Below are positions 49,228 to 57,707 of a stretch of 64,000 nt of DNA, in pieces (the stretch's first letter is position 1; every line of letters starts with the position of its first letter). The notes under the pieces are model-generated. The model was given only the letters and a program-made list of their open reading frames with translations, was not told the origin of the DNA and ran no database searches. Location: assembly GCA_964583765.1 (NCBI GenBank), contig CAZOWW010000009.1, positions 1 to 64,000 of the forward strand, in the 5' to 3' direction. The DNA is from CAZOWW01 sp964583765 (GTDB taxonomy: Bacteria; Actinomycetota; Actinomycetes; Actinomycetales; Kineosporiaceae). The position numbers and the translations under genes were made by a program.

Positions 49228-51408
49228 TCAGGAGGAGGTGAGGACGAGCGGGCGCTCGGGGGGTGTTCCGTCCCCCTGGAGGTCCTCGGCGGTGGGGATC
49301 TCGCCCCACCCGGACCGCTCCTGCCAACGTCGCAGCGGTCCGGGGGCCCACCAGGCGGCGTGGCCCAGCAGGCGTAGCAGGGCCGGGACGAGCACGGCCC
49401 GGACCAGCGTCGCGTCCACGACGATTGCCACGGCCATGCCGACACCGATGAGCTTGATGAAGGTGATGCCCGAGGTGGAGAACGCCCCGATCACCACGAC
49501 CAGGAGCAGCGCGGCGCTCGTGATGATGCGCCCGGTGCGTTGCAGGCCGTCCGCGACCGCCGTGACGGGGTCGCCGGTGTGCCGGTAACGCTCCGCGATC
49601 CGGCTCAGCAGGAAGACCTCGTAGTCCATGGAGAGACCGAACAGCATGGCCAGCATGAGGATCGGCTGGGTGGTCTCCACCGTGCCCGTCGAGGTGAAGT
49701 CGAGCAGACCGGACAGATGACCGTCCTGGAAGATCCAGGTCACCACCCCGAAGCTGGCGCCCAGGGAGAGCACGTTCATCGCGATGGCCTTGATGGGCAG
49801 GATCACCGACCCGAAGGCCAGGAAGAGCAGGACGAAGGTGGCCAGCACCACGTACCCGGCCATCAGCGGCAGGCGGCTGCCGATGCTGTGCCGCAGGTCG
49901 ACGTGTCGGGCGCTGGATCCGCCGACCAGGACCTGGGCGCCGTCGGGTGCGGGCAGGGCACGGATGTCGTGCACCAGGTCGAGCGTGGGCTGGTCCAGCG
50001 TGCCGGCGGCCGGGGCGACCTCCAGCAGGGTGGTCGTGCCGTGGCTCGCCGCCGTGGTCACCCCGCGTACGCCCGGAAGGCCGGTGACCGCCGTGGCGAA
50101 CCGGGCGCCTGCCGCCGGGCCGCCGCCGTCCACGAGCACGTCGATCGGGTAGGCGTCCGAACCGGGGAAGTCGTTGTGCAACCGCTCGTCGACCACCCGG
50201 CCCTCGGCGTGGGCGGGCAGCGCGCGGGAGTCGATCCCGCCGAACTGCACCCGCAGGAACGGCAGGCCCAGGGCGAGGAGCACGGCGACGGTCGCCCCGG
50301 CGAAGATCATCGGACGGCGCATGACGGTGGACGCGAACCGGGCCCACAGACGGCGGTCGGTGCCCGCGCCCCCGCGCCGTCCACGGACCAGGCGCAGGCT
50401 GTTCACCCGGGTGCCGAGCACCGCGAGCAGGGCGGGGAGCACGGTGACGGCGCAGAGCATCGCGAGAAGCACCGCCGCGACCCCGCCGTAGGCCATCGAG
50501 CGCAGGAACACCTGCGGGAAGAGTGCGAGGCTGGCCAGGGACGTGGCGACGGTGATCCCGGAGAAGAGCACGGTTCGGCCCGCGGTCGCCATGGTGATCG
50601 CCAGCGCCTGGGGGGTGTCGGCCCCGGCGTCCAGTTCCTCGCGGAAGCGGCTCGTCACGAAGAGCGCGTAGTCGATCGCCAGACCGAGGCCGAGCAGGGT
50701 CACCAGGTTGATGGAGAACACCGAGACCTGGGTGAAGGCGGCGAGCAGCCGGAGCAGCGCGAACGAGCCGAGAACGGTGAACACGCCGATGACCAGGGGG
50801 AGCGAGGCCGCCACCAGGCTGCCGAAGACGAGCACGAGCAGCACGAGCAGCACGGGCATCGAGAGGGTCTCGGCCCGGCCGAGGTCGGAGGAGACCTGGT
50901 GGCTGATCTGCCGGTTGAGCGCGGACTCGCCCCCGAGCTGCACCGTGAGGCCCCCACCGACCCCACGGAGCTGCTTCTCGATGTCCGAGAACTGGTCGCC
51001 GCGGGCCGTGACATCGGCTCCGGACAGCTGGACGAGGACGGCTGTCGCGTGGCGGTCACGGGAGACCAGAGCCGGCGCGTGCGAGTTCCACCAGGTCGTC
51101 GTGCGGGTGACCAGACGCGGGGGCAGTGCGGCGAGATCTGCCTCGACCGCCCGCGCGAAGGCGGGGTCGTCCACGTGCAGGGTCGTGCTGGAGAACAGGG
51201 CGACGACGTCGGTGCCCTGGCGTCCGACGGTCTGGACCGTACGGGTCTCGATCCGGGTGGACTGGGCATTCGGGTCGTCGAAGCCGCCGCCGATCAGAGC
51301 GCCCACCACGCCCGGACCCCATAGGACGGCGACCGCGAACGCGACGAGGGCGGTGCCGAGCACCGCCCGGCGGCGCCGGGCCACCGTGCGCCCCCACCTG
51401 TGCAGCAT
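49228..51408 (-). CDS. MMPL/RND-superfamily membrane transporter
   Basis: This 726-residue MMPL exporter has the standard duplicated topology. The helix-4 motif LVTLLGLGLAIDYALFVTSRFREE and helix-10 motif LMLAMLFGLSMDYEVFLLSRIAERY carry the paired Asp-Tyr positions. The extracytoplasmic loops run about 45-185 and 390-530. The length is typical, unlike the longer MMPL protein at 33.8-36.3 kb, and the C-terminal tail is short. GAAGGAG lies before the ATG. It is divergent from a TetR gene across 148 bp, so an efflux or lipid-export system under TetR control is likely. Confidence 0.93.
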   Translation of the reverse strand: MLHRWGRTVARRRRAVLGTALVAFAVAVLWGPGVVGALIGGGFDDPNAQSTRIETRTVQTVGRQGTDVVALFSSTTLHVDDPAFARAVEADLAALPPRLVTRTTTWWNSHAPALVSRDRHATAVLVQLSGADVTARGDQFSDIEKQLRGVGGGLTVQLGGESALNRQISHQVSSDLGRAETLSMPVLLVLLVLVFGSLVAASLPLVIGVFTVLGSFALLRLLAAFTQVSVFSINLVTLLGLGLAIDYALFVTSRFREELDAGADTPQALAITMATAGRTVLFSGITVATSLASLALFPQVFLRSMAYGGVAAVLLAMLCAVTVLPALLAVLGTRVNSLRLVRGRRGGAGTDRRLWARFASTVMRRPMIFAGATVAVLLALGLPFLRVQFGGIDSRALPAHAEGRVVDERLHNDFPGSDAYPIDVLVDGGGPAAGARFATAVTGLPGVRGVTTAASHGTTTLLEVAPAAGTLDQPTLDLVHDIRALPAPDGAQVLVGGSSARHVDLRHSIGSRLPLMAGYVVLATFVLLFLAFGSVILPIKAIAMNVLSLGASFGVVTWIFQDGHLSGLLDFTSTGTVETTQPILMLAMLFGLSMDYEVFLLSRIAERYRHTGDPVTAVADGLQRTGRIITSAALLLVVVIGAFSTSGITFIKLIGVGMAVAIVVDATLVRAVLVPALLRLLGHAAWWAPGPLRRWQERSGWGEIPTAEDLQGDGTPPERPLVLTSS

Positions 51409-51511
51409 GGCTGAATCTCCTTCTTCTCATTTCCCGCGTACGCTGGGACGATGCCGAGGACGTGAGCAGTGCACGCTGGCGTTGCCAGGTGACACCGACG
51501 TGAACGGTGTT

Positions 51512-51523
51512 TACTATTGAGTA
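51512..51523. promoter_or_regulatory. Possible TetR operator in the MMPL/TetR divergent region
   Basis: TACT-N4-AGTA is a short inverted repeat, flanked on each side by acggt, in the AT-richest part of the 148-bp interval between the two divergent genes. Confidence 0.4.
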
Positions 51524-51556
51524 TGACGGTATCCCGAGTCAAGGAGTGTCGCTTCA

Positions 51557-52384
51557 GTGATGGGTGTGCCCAGTCACCTGTCGAGACGGCAGCGGCTACG
51601 CGATGCGACCGTGCACGAGATCAAGGCGACCGCTCGACGCCTGCTCGTCGAGGACGGTCCGCACAGCGTCACGCTGCGCGCGATCGCGCGGGAGATGGGC
51701 ATGACCGCGCCCGGGCTGTACCGCTATTTCTCCAGCCACGAGGAGCTGCTCGGGGCCCTCGTGGTCGATCTCTACGACGAGCTCTGCGACGTGCTCGTGG
51801 CCTCACGCTCCCAGGTGGGCCACGATGACGCCGGCTGCCGTCTGATCTGCGCGAGCGCGGCCTTCCGTCACTGGGCGACCACGAACCCCCAGGAGTTCGC
51901 GCTGCTCTTCGCCTCGCCCGTGCGCGGTCAGAAGCCGGTGCCCATCCCGGGGGAGCCCATCGGCGCCCCGCACAAGGCCGGGGTCCGCTTCGAGAGCACC
52001 TTCACGGAGATCTTCGTCGACCTGTGGCAGTCCCGGCCCTTCCCGGTGCCCCCGGACGACGTCCTGCCCCCCGACCTGGTTCGCCAGCTGTCCGCGCACC
52101 GGCAACGCACGGGAGAGCAGCTGGGGACGGACGCCTCGACCTTGCCGTTGACCGCGCTCAACCAGTTCCTGGTGAGCTGGGTGGAGCTCTACGGCATGGT
52201 GGCGATGGAGGTCTTCCAGCACCTGCACTTCTGCCTGGACAACCCCGAACCCTTCTTCGCGGCCAGCCTGGCCTCCATCGCCGAGCGACTCGGGATCCGG
52301 ATCCCGTGCGGCGAGCGGGGCTGCGTGGCCGGCCAGCTCTGCGACGGTTCGGAGGACCTCCCCCCGGTGCCCGAGCCGCGGTAG
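51557..52384 (+). CDS. TetR-family transcriptional regulator
   Basis: This 275-residue regulator has a TetR helix-turn-helix in its first 65 residues (VTLRAIAREMGMTAPGLYRYFSSHEELL) and a C-terminal domain with the LVSWVELYGMVAMEVF stretch found in the TetR_C_13 (WHG) group. The tail has three Cys (CGERGCVAGQLC), which is unusual and might bind metal or respond to oxidation. AAGGAG at 51541-51546 favours the GTG at 51557; an ATG follows one codon later. It is divergent from the second MMPL gene and probably controls it. Confidence 0.92.
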   Translation: MMGVPSHLSRRQRLRDATVHEIKATARRLLVEDGPHSVTLRAIAREMGMTAPGLYRYFSSHEELLGALVVDLYDELCDVLVASRSQVGHDDAGCRLICASAAFRHWATTNPQEFALLFASPVRGQKPVPIPGEPIGAPHKAGVRFESTFTEIFVDLWQSRPFPVPPDDVLPPDLVRQLSAHRQRTGEQLGTDASTLPLTALNQFLVSWVELYGMVAMEVFQHLHFCLDNPEPFFAASLASIAERLGIRIPCGERGCVAGQLCDGSEDLPPVPEPR

Positions 52385-52538
52385 GGATTCCCGGCGTCCG
52401 GACGGCGGGAATCCGGTGAGGCGGGGAAGCCACGGGTCACGGGGCTCCAGCGAAGCGGGGAACCCACGGCGTGGCTCACGGACGGCCCGGAGGCGGAGCG
52501 CTGCCCACCCCCGGGCAGGAACCCGTGTGGAGTCGGAC

Positions 52539-53342
52539 TCAGTGGGCGTGCCGGCGCACGAGGTCGAGCACGAGCACCGGGGGAGCGACCGACCCGGTCA
52601 GCACGTCCCCGGGATAGAGCGTGTAGATCGTGGCGGTCCGGCGGTCGCTGGTGCCGTCGGCGTAGCCCGGGTACCAGCCCCGGTGGGTGGCGCGCACGAT
52701 CACCTGGACGGGGGGCAGTTCGGTGACGAGGTAGTCGCCGTGAGCATCGGCGATGGTGCCCCGCAGGGCTCGGCCGGTGGCCGCCTCGATCACCGTCACC
52801 CGCGCGTGGGGCAGGGGCAGACCGGCACCGAGCACCCGGCCGCCGATCGTGGCGGTACGGGCGATGTCCAGGTAGAGCACGTGTGCGGCGTCCCAGCTCT
52901 GGGTGAGGCGTTGGCCGGGCAACAACTGGTAGACGTCTGCGGTGCGCCAGTTCGGCTGGTGGCTCGCCCAGTCGGTCACGAAGCCGTCCTTGCTGGCCTG
53001 CACCTTGATCCTCACCGCGGGCAGGCCGGTGATCACGTAGTCGCCCTCGCCGTCCGTCACCTGCCGGCCGAGCACCCTGTGGGTCCTGGCGTCGAACACG
53101 GTCACCGTGGCATAGCCGATCGGGTCGAAGCTGCTGAGCACCTGGCCCGCGATGCTCGAGGTCCGGGGCGTGTGGGCGCAGGCCTCGGCGGGGGCGGCCG
53201 CCGTCGCGAGCACCGTCGTGCCCACCAGGAAGGCGCCGACCAACCCGGACAGGACCGCCCGGGTTGTCCTGCCGGACGGGATCCGCAGTGCCCTGCGCGC
53301 CCGCGTGGCCCGGATCCGCGTTCCCTGCTGTCTGCGCTGCAT
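52539..53342 (-). CDS. Secreted protein with two carboxypeptidase-regulatory-like repeats
   Basis: This 267-residue exported protein has a basic N-terminus and signal segment (AVLSGLVGAFLVGTTVLATAAAPAEA, to about residue 54). Two repeats of a carboxypeptidase-regulatory-like beta-sandwich follow (about 65-165 and 166-267). They align by eye through GDY(V/L)(I/V)TxLPxV, a ...Y.LxPG(Q/D)xLT stretch and V(L/-)xLD(I/L), so one arose by duplication. Such domains act as surface spacers or adhesion modules. It ends RRHAH with no cell-wall sorting signal or membrane anchor. No neighbour suggests a specific role. Confidence 0.75.
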   Translation of the reverse strand: MQRRQQGTRIRATRARRALRIPSGRTTRAVLSGLVGAFLVGTTVLATAAAPAEACAHTPRTSSIAGQVLSSFDPIGYATVTVFDARTHRVLGRQVTDGEGDYVITGLPAVRIKVQASKDGFVTDWASHQPNWRTADVYQLLPGQRLTQSWDAAHVLYLDIARTATIGGRVLGAGLPLPHARVTVIEAATGRALRGTIADAHGDYLVTELPPVQVIVRATHRGWYPGYADGTSDRRTATIYTLYPGDVLTGSVAPPVLVLDLVRRHAH

Positions 53343-54260
53343 GGTGAGCCTCGCTCTCCCCGGCGGCTCGGGCAGGACCGGCGGCGCACCACCGGGAAGC
53401 GGCGCCGCCGATTCCTCGATCATGCCGCAGCGGCCTGCGGGACACGCGGAAGTCCCGGGAATCCGGCCGGGACCGTGCTCTCTGCGTGGTCGCGGCGGCC
53501 GTGCACTTCGTGATCTCGGTGCGGTCGCGGCGCGAGCTCTGCGGCCGGTGCGCGGGACGCCTGGGTGAGGACGCTCCGGACGGCGATGCGGTGTCAGCCA
53601 CGACGCGGTCGCGACCCAGTTCCTTGGCTCGGTACAGGTGACGGTCAGCCCGGGCCAGCAGGGTGGCGGGGGTGTCCGTCGGGCGGGCGACGGCGATCCC
53701 CATGCTGACCGTGACCGTCAGACCCTCGGCCAGGTCCCCCCATGACCGGTCGGCGCATCTGTCCGGATCGATGACAGCCGTTCGACCGTGTCCGCGATCA
53801 TCTACTCCAGGGCACCGGGTGCGGGCCGCGGCCTCCTGCTGATCGGACCGGCGAATGACGCACTCGTCGTGGAAGGCCCGGTGGGCCTGGTAGGCGCCCT
53901 CGAAGTCCCCTCGGGCAGCCAGCAGGGTTGCGCGGATCTCCAGCGCCGGTACCCGGCCGCCTCGGCCTCGGCCTCCAGGCGGCGGGCCCGGTCGAGCCTG
54001 GCGACGATGTCGAACCCCCGGTGCCGCTCCAGTTCGTCGAGACGCCGGTCGAAGGGCGGCCCTCCCCGGGGTCCGACCGATGGCCGCCTGATCATTCCGA
54101 CGGACCGGCCGGATGTGTCCGTGTCCGGGGCACTGGACCGGATCCCGCAGGCGCTGGGGATGCCTGCGGGAGCACCGGTCGGTCGTCGGTCACGTGACCG
54201 TCATCGGTCGATCGGACGCGGAAGACAAGCGCGACCGCCGAAGCGAAGTCGGTCGCGGGC
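53343..54260. other. Gene-poor stretch with decayed diguanylate cyclase
   Basis: The 918 bp hold the GGDEF pseudogene described separately (about 53592-54095). I see no intact gene on either side of it and no clear terminator, although 54096-54260 would contain the 3' flank of the PNP gene. Confidence 0.6.
53592..54095 (-). pseudogene. Decayed TPR-GGDEF diguanylate cyclase
   Basis: On the minus strand, 54095 downward reads FDRRLDELERHRGFDIVARL and DRARRLEAEAEAAGY, which is TPR-like. A shift of frame then gives LEIRATLLAARGDFEGAYQA and HRAFHDECVIRRSDQQEAAA, continuing the same repeat structure. The frame next reaches DRSWGDLAEGLTVTVSMGIA, followed by ARADRHLYRAKELGRDRVVAD, the unmistakable last third of a GGDEF domain. 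The stretch ADTVERLSSIRTDAP, just before it in another frame, is the preceding GGDEF helix. The region in between, including the GG(D/E)EF motif itself, is missing. At least two frame changes plus an internal deletion make this a pseudogene. No stop is found at the expected C-terminus either. Confidence 0.75.
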
Positions 54261-55163
54261 TCAGAGCACGGCGAGGACACCGGCGAGCAGGGCGGCCGAG
54301 CGGTCCGCCGCAGCCTGCCCGGCGGCCACGACCTCCTCGTGCCGCAGCGGTGTCGGGGAGATCCCGGCGGCGAGGTTCGTCACGAGGGAGAGCCCGAGTA
54401 CCTCCAGCCCGGCCTCCCGCGCGGCGATCGCCTCGAGCGCCGTCGACATCCCGACCAGGGAGCCACCCAGGATCCCCGCCATCCGCACCTCGGCCGGGGT
54501 CTCGTAGTGCGGTCCGGGGAACTGCACGTACACGCCCTCGGCGAGATCGGGGGCCACGGCACGGGCCAGGTCCCGCAGTCGCGGGGAGTACAGGTCGGTG
54601 AGATCCAGGAACCGACCGTCGAGCACCGGCGAGACCCCGGTCAGGTTGATGTGGTCGCTGATCAGCACGGGGGTGCCGGGAGGTCGGTCCGGGTCCAGGC
54701 CGCCGCAGCCGTTGGTCAGGACGACGACCGTGCAGCCGCAGGCGGCCGCGGTGCGTACGCCGTGCGCGACGGCCGCTGCCCCGAGCCCCTGGTAGAGGTG
54801 TGCACGCGCACCGAGGACGAGCACCCGCCGGGCCGTCGGCCCCGGGCCGCGCACCGAACGGATCGCGTCGAGGTGCCCGGCCACGGCCGTGCCGGGGAAT
54901 CCGGCCACCGCGCTCGCAGGCAGGGTCGCGACCGTCTCGCCCAAGCGGTCGGCCGCCTGCGCCCACCCCGAACCGAGCACGACCGCGACGTCGTGACGCG
55001 CCACCCCGGTCGCCTCGGCGATCTGCCCGGCCGCCGTGACGGCCAGGATTCGCGGGTCCGCTGCCTCCAGCGGCACCAAGGGCCCGATCGCGGGGGTCCG
55101 CGACCCGTCAAGTGCAGCCGCGGATTCCCGCGACCAGGGGGGTCCGGCCGCGGACGCGTTCAC
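54261..55163 (-). CDS. punA: Purine nucleoside phosphorylase
   Basis: PNP converts purine (deoxy)nucleosides and phosphate to the base and (deoxy)ribose-1-phosphate. The 300-residue protein is of the trimeric type: VAVVLGSGWAQAAD (phosphate loop), the HLYQG region, VVVLTNGCGGL, FPGPHYETPAEVRMAG and LVGMSTALEAIAAREAG. The GTG start overlaps the stop of the gamma-glutamylcyclotransferase-like gene by 4 nt. About 30 N-terminal residues before the core are low-complexity. It is the counterpart of mycobacterial DeoD, which lies in a similar neighbourhood. Confidence 0.93.
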   Translation of the reverse strand: MNASAAGPPWSRESAAALDGSRTPAIGPLVPLEAADPRILAVTAAGQIAEATGVARHDVAVVLGSGWAQAADRLGETVATLPASAVAGFPGTAVAGHLDAIRSVRGPGPTARRVLVLGARAHLYQGLGAAAVAHGVRTAAACGCTVVVLTNGCGGLDPDRPPGTPVLISDHINLTGVSPVLDGRFLDLTDLYSPRLRDLARAVAPDLAEGVYVQFPGPHYETPAEVRMAGILGGSLVGMSTALEAIAAREAGLEVLGLSLVTNLAAGISPTPLRHEEVVAAGQAAADRSAALLAGVLAVL

Positions 55164-55630
55164 TCCGCGGGTGGCAGCGGCGGGTCGATCGTGGTGCAGG
55201 CGCGGTTGCGCAACTCCGCGACGTAATCCTGCGGCGCTCCTCCGGCCTCGGCCGCCTCCGCGAGCAGCCCCAGGTAGTGCGCGCTGGGCAGTCCACCCTC
55301 GTACGCGTCGAGCACGTACATCCACGCCAGGACGTCGCCGTCGAGAGTGTGCACGCGGGCCCGCAACTTGCGGCGCAGTGCGATCGGCAACCCCTCCCAC
55401 TCGTCGAGGTTGCGTTCATCGGCGCTCGTCAGGTCGTAGAGGGCGACGTAGACCTGTGAGTCCGGGTCCTCGACCACGGTGCACAGGGCGCCGTCCCAGC
55501 TGACGTCCTCGCCACCGAACGTGAGGCGCCACCCGACAAGCCACCCGCTCCCGTACAGCGGCGAGTGCGGCGCCCGCTTCGCCATCCGCTCCGGGTCGAG
55601 GTTGCTGCCATAGGCCGCATACAGAGCCAT
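55160..55630 (-). CDS. Gamma-glutamylcyclotransferase-like protein
   Basis: This 156-residue protein of the GGCT-like fold starts with the diagnostic ALYAAYGSNLDPERM (YGSN phosphate/substrate loop) and has VYVALYDLTSADERNLDEWEG, whose Glu positions fit the catalytic site. It may act on gamma-glutamyl dipeptides, but the actinobacterial members next to PNP and LpdA genes have no established role. It is probably translated from a leaderless mRNA and is coupled to PNP through a GTGA overlap. The frame continues upstream without family features, so ATG 55630 is firm. Confidence 0.85.
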   Translation of the reverse strand: MALYAAYGSNLDPERMAKRAPHSPLYGSGWLVGWRLTFGGEDVSWDGALCTVVEDPDSQVYVALYDLTSADERNLDEWEGLPIALRRKLRARVHTLDGDVLAWMYVLDAYEGGLPSAHYLGLLAEAAEAGGAPQDYVAELRNRACTTIDPPLPPAE

Positions 55631-55636
55631 GGCACC

Positions 55637-55642
55637 AGGGTA
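55637..55642 (-). promoter_or_regulatory. -10 box of a probable leaderless transcript (GGCT-PNP operon)
   Basis: On the minus strand TACCCT ends 6 nt before the ATG at 55630. There is no RBS. Confidence 0.5.
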
Positions 55643-55831
55643 GAGATGCCGGATCCCGGCGTCGCGCCCGGCGTGCCGCATTCCTGCTGCACATTTGTGT
55701 CGTGCGCGGCCGGTTCCGGGGTGTCGACAGGTGCGCGGGCAGAGTGTGCCGCCCCGCGGCCGGGTGAGATGCCCGACCGCAGGACCGGCGCGTGCCGCGC
55801 CGTGATCGCCTTCCTGGGTCAGGATGGGCCT

Positions 55832-57319
55832 GTGGCGGGTCAAGAGCATCCTGTGGTGGATCAAGAACATCCTGCGGCGGAGCACGGGCGCCCGGCGGCG
55901 GGCCCTGGGCCCACGGCGGACGGCGAAGGCGGACGATCGGGGACGGCGGCGCCTTCCGTTGTGATCATCGGGGGCGGTCCCGGGGGCTACGAGGCGGCAC
56001 TCGTGGCGGCCCAACTGGGTGCACGGGTGACGGTGGTCGAGGAGCAGGGGCTCGGCGGTGCCGCCGTGCTCACGGACGTGGTGCCGTCGAAGACGCTGAT
56101 CGCCTCCGCCGAGATGATGTCGCTCGAGGACTCCGCGGAAGAACTCGGCGTGGGGGACGGGCTCCGGGTGGATCTGGGCGCCGTCAACCGCCGCGTGATG
56201 AGCCTGGCCAGAGCGCAGTCCGCGGACATCCACCGCCGGCTCGAGGCCGAGGGGGTCGTGGTGCTGGTCGGCCGGGGCCGCCTGGCGGGAGCGCGCCAGG
56301 TGGTCGTGCACCCCGCGGACGGCGGGCCGGAGGGACGGCTCGACGCCGATGTCGTGCTGCTCGCCACGGGCGCCCGGCCGCGGATCCTGCCCACGGCGCG
56401 ACCGGACGGGGAGCGGATCCTCACCTGGACCCAGCTGTACGACCTGACGAGCGTGCCCGAACGGCTCGTCGTGGTCGGCTCGGGGGTGACGGGAGCGGAG
56501 TTCGCCAGTGCCTACGACCGGCTCGGAGCCGAGGTGGTGCTGGTGTCCAGCAGGGACCGGGTGCTTCCGGGCGAGGACCCGGACGCCGCCGCGGTGCTGG
56601 AGGACGTGTTCGCCCGGCGGGGGCTGCAGGTGCTGTCGCGCTCCCGAGCGGCCTCGGTGGTGCGCCAGGGCGACGGGGTGCGGGTGGAGTTGGAGGACGG
56701 GCGCACGGTGAGAGGCTCGCACTGCCTCGTCGCGGTGGGGGCGGTGCCGAACACGCAGGACCTCGGCCTGGAACAGGCGGGAGTCGCGGTCGGTCCGGGT
56801 GGGCACGTGACGGTGGACCGGGTGTCCCGGACCACGGCGCGAGGGATCTACGCGGCGGGGGACTGCACCGGCGTGTTCGCCCTGGCCTCGGTGGCGGCGA
56901 TGCAGGGGCGGATCGCGATGTGGCACGCGCTCGGGGACGCGGTGACGCCCCTGGATCTGGGCACCGTCGCGGCCACGGTGTTCACCACCCCGGAGATCGC
57001 GACCGTGGGGTGGACCCAGGCGCGGATCGCCGCCGGAGACGTGCGGGCCCGTACCGTCACGCTGCCTCTGGCGACCAATCCCCGGGCGAAGATGCAGGGG
57101 GTGCGTGACGGCTTCGTCAAGTTGTTCTGCGGGGAGCGCTCGCACGAGGTGCTCGGTGGCGTCGTCGTGGCCCCGCGGGCAAGTGAACTCATCTTCGCCG
57201 TGGCGCTGGCCGTCGCGGGGCGGCTGACCGTGGACGAGGTGGCCCAGACCTTCAGCGTCTACCCGTCGCTCTCCGGATCGTTCGTGGAGGCCGCGCGTCA
57301 GTTGCGCCGCACACCCTGA
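55832..57319 (+). CDS. lpdA: NAD(P)H-quinone dehydrogenase, LpdA-type flavoprotein
   Basis: This 495-residue two-dinucleotide-binding flavoprotein resembles lipoamide dehydrogenase but lacks its redox disulfide: where CxxxxC is expected it reads GGAAVLTDVVPSKTL. This matches the mycobacterial LpdA (Rv3303c) group, which reduces quinones with NAD(P)H. FAD loop VVIIGGGPGGYEA is at about 43-55, the second Rossmann loop VVVGSGVTGAEFASAY in the middle, IYAAGDCTG at the FAD C-terminal contact, and a dimer domain at the end. The start is uncertain: GTG 55832 has CAGGAT 6 nt upstream, GTG 55853 is also possible, and the first 40 residues are low-complexity. It diverges from the GGCT-PNP operon. Confidence 0.9.
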   Translation: MAGQEHPVVDQEHPAAEHGRPAAGPGPTADGEGGRSGTAAPSVVIIGGGPGGYEAALVAAQLGARVTVVEEQGLGGAAVLTDVVPSKTLIASAEMMSLEDSAEELGVGDGLRVDLGAVNRRVMSLARAQSADIHRRLEAEGVVVLVGRGRLAGARQVVVHPADGGPEGRLDADVVLLATGARPRILPTARPDGERILTWTQLYDLTSVPERLVVVGSGVTGAEFASAYDRLGAEVVLVSSRDRVLPGEDPDAAAVLEDVFARRGLQVLSRSRAASVVRQGDGVRVELEDGRTVRGSHCLVAVGAVPNTQDLGLEQAGVAVGPGGHVTVDRVSRTTARGIYAAGDCTGVFALASVAAMQGRIAMWHALGDAVTPLDLGTVAATVFTTPEIATVGWTQARIAAGDVRARTVTLPLATNPRAKMQGVRDGFVKLFCGERSHEVLGGVVVAPRASELIFAVALAVAGRLTVDEVAQTFSVYPSLSGSFVEAARQLRRTP

Positions 57320-57707
57320 TCACGGGGATGGGCGGCCCGAGTGAGCGGGGTGGATCGGCAGAGCGCCGGACGCGACAAGGCGGCGGGGCCCCGTGCTCCC
57401 GCCACCTCGTCCGTGCGCGTCCCCGAACTTCTCGTGCATCCCTCCGTCCATGAACAAGGAGGATCTGCCACCCCTCGTGATACCGCTTGCCCGAGAAGAG
57501 CATCGACTCCGGATGAGATCTGCGTCACACGTCGACCAGGTGTCGGCCCACTTGCCCGGGCGGTGGCGGGGATCATCGGCGCGGGTGATGTCGGGGCCGG
57601 AGAGGCCGCCCCACGTGGTACCACGTCGACTCGACAGCCGAGTCGACCATTTGGGTCAGTGACACATTGGTTCGGGCCGGCCGATCGGTGCGGTGGGGTC
57701 CGGACGA
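57320..57707. other. Gap between convergent lpdA and accA3
   Basis: The 388 bp hold a perfect 14-nt palindrome ACGTGGTACCACGT (57613-57626), overlapping the hairpin listed separately. The stretch is somewhat less GC-rich by eye than its surroundings. I see no gene or RNA. Confidence 0.6.
57625..57647. terminator. Possible bidirectional terminator between lpdA and accA3
   Basis: A 9-bp perfect stem with a 5-nt loop (57625-57633 with 57639-57647) is followed on the plus strand by catttg. It lies 61 nt beyond the accA3 stop and about 300 nt beyond lpdA. Confidence 0.5.

Noticed and set aside
52189..53703. A 504-codon minus-strand frame across the carboxypeptidase-regulatory-like gene
   Set aside because: Only its first 35 or so codons (the GGDEF remnant) are protein-like. 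The rest is a frame shadow of the gene at 52539-53342.
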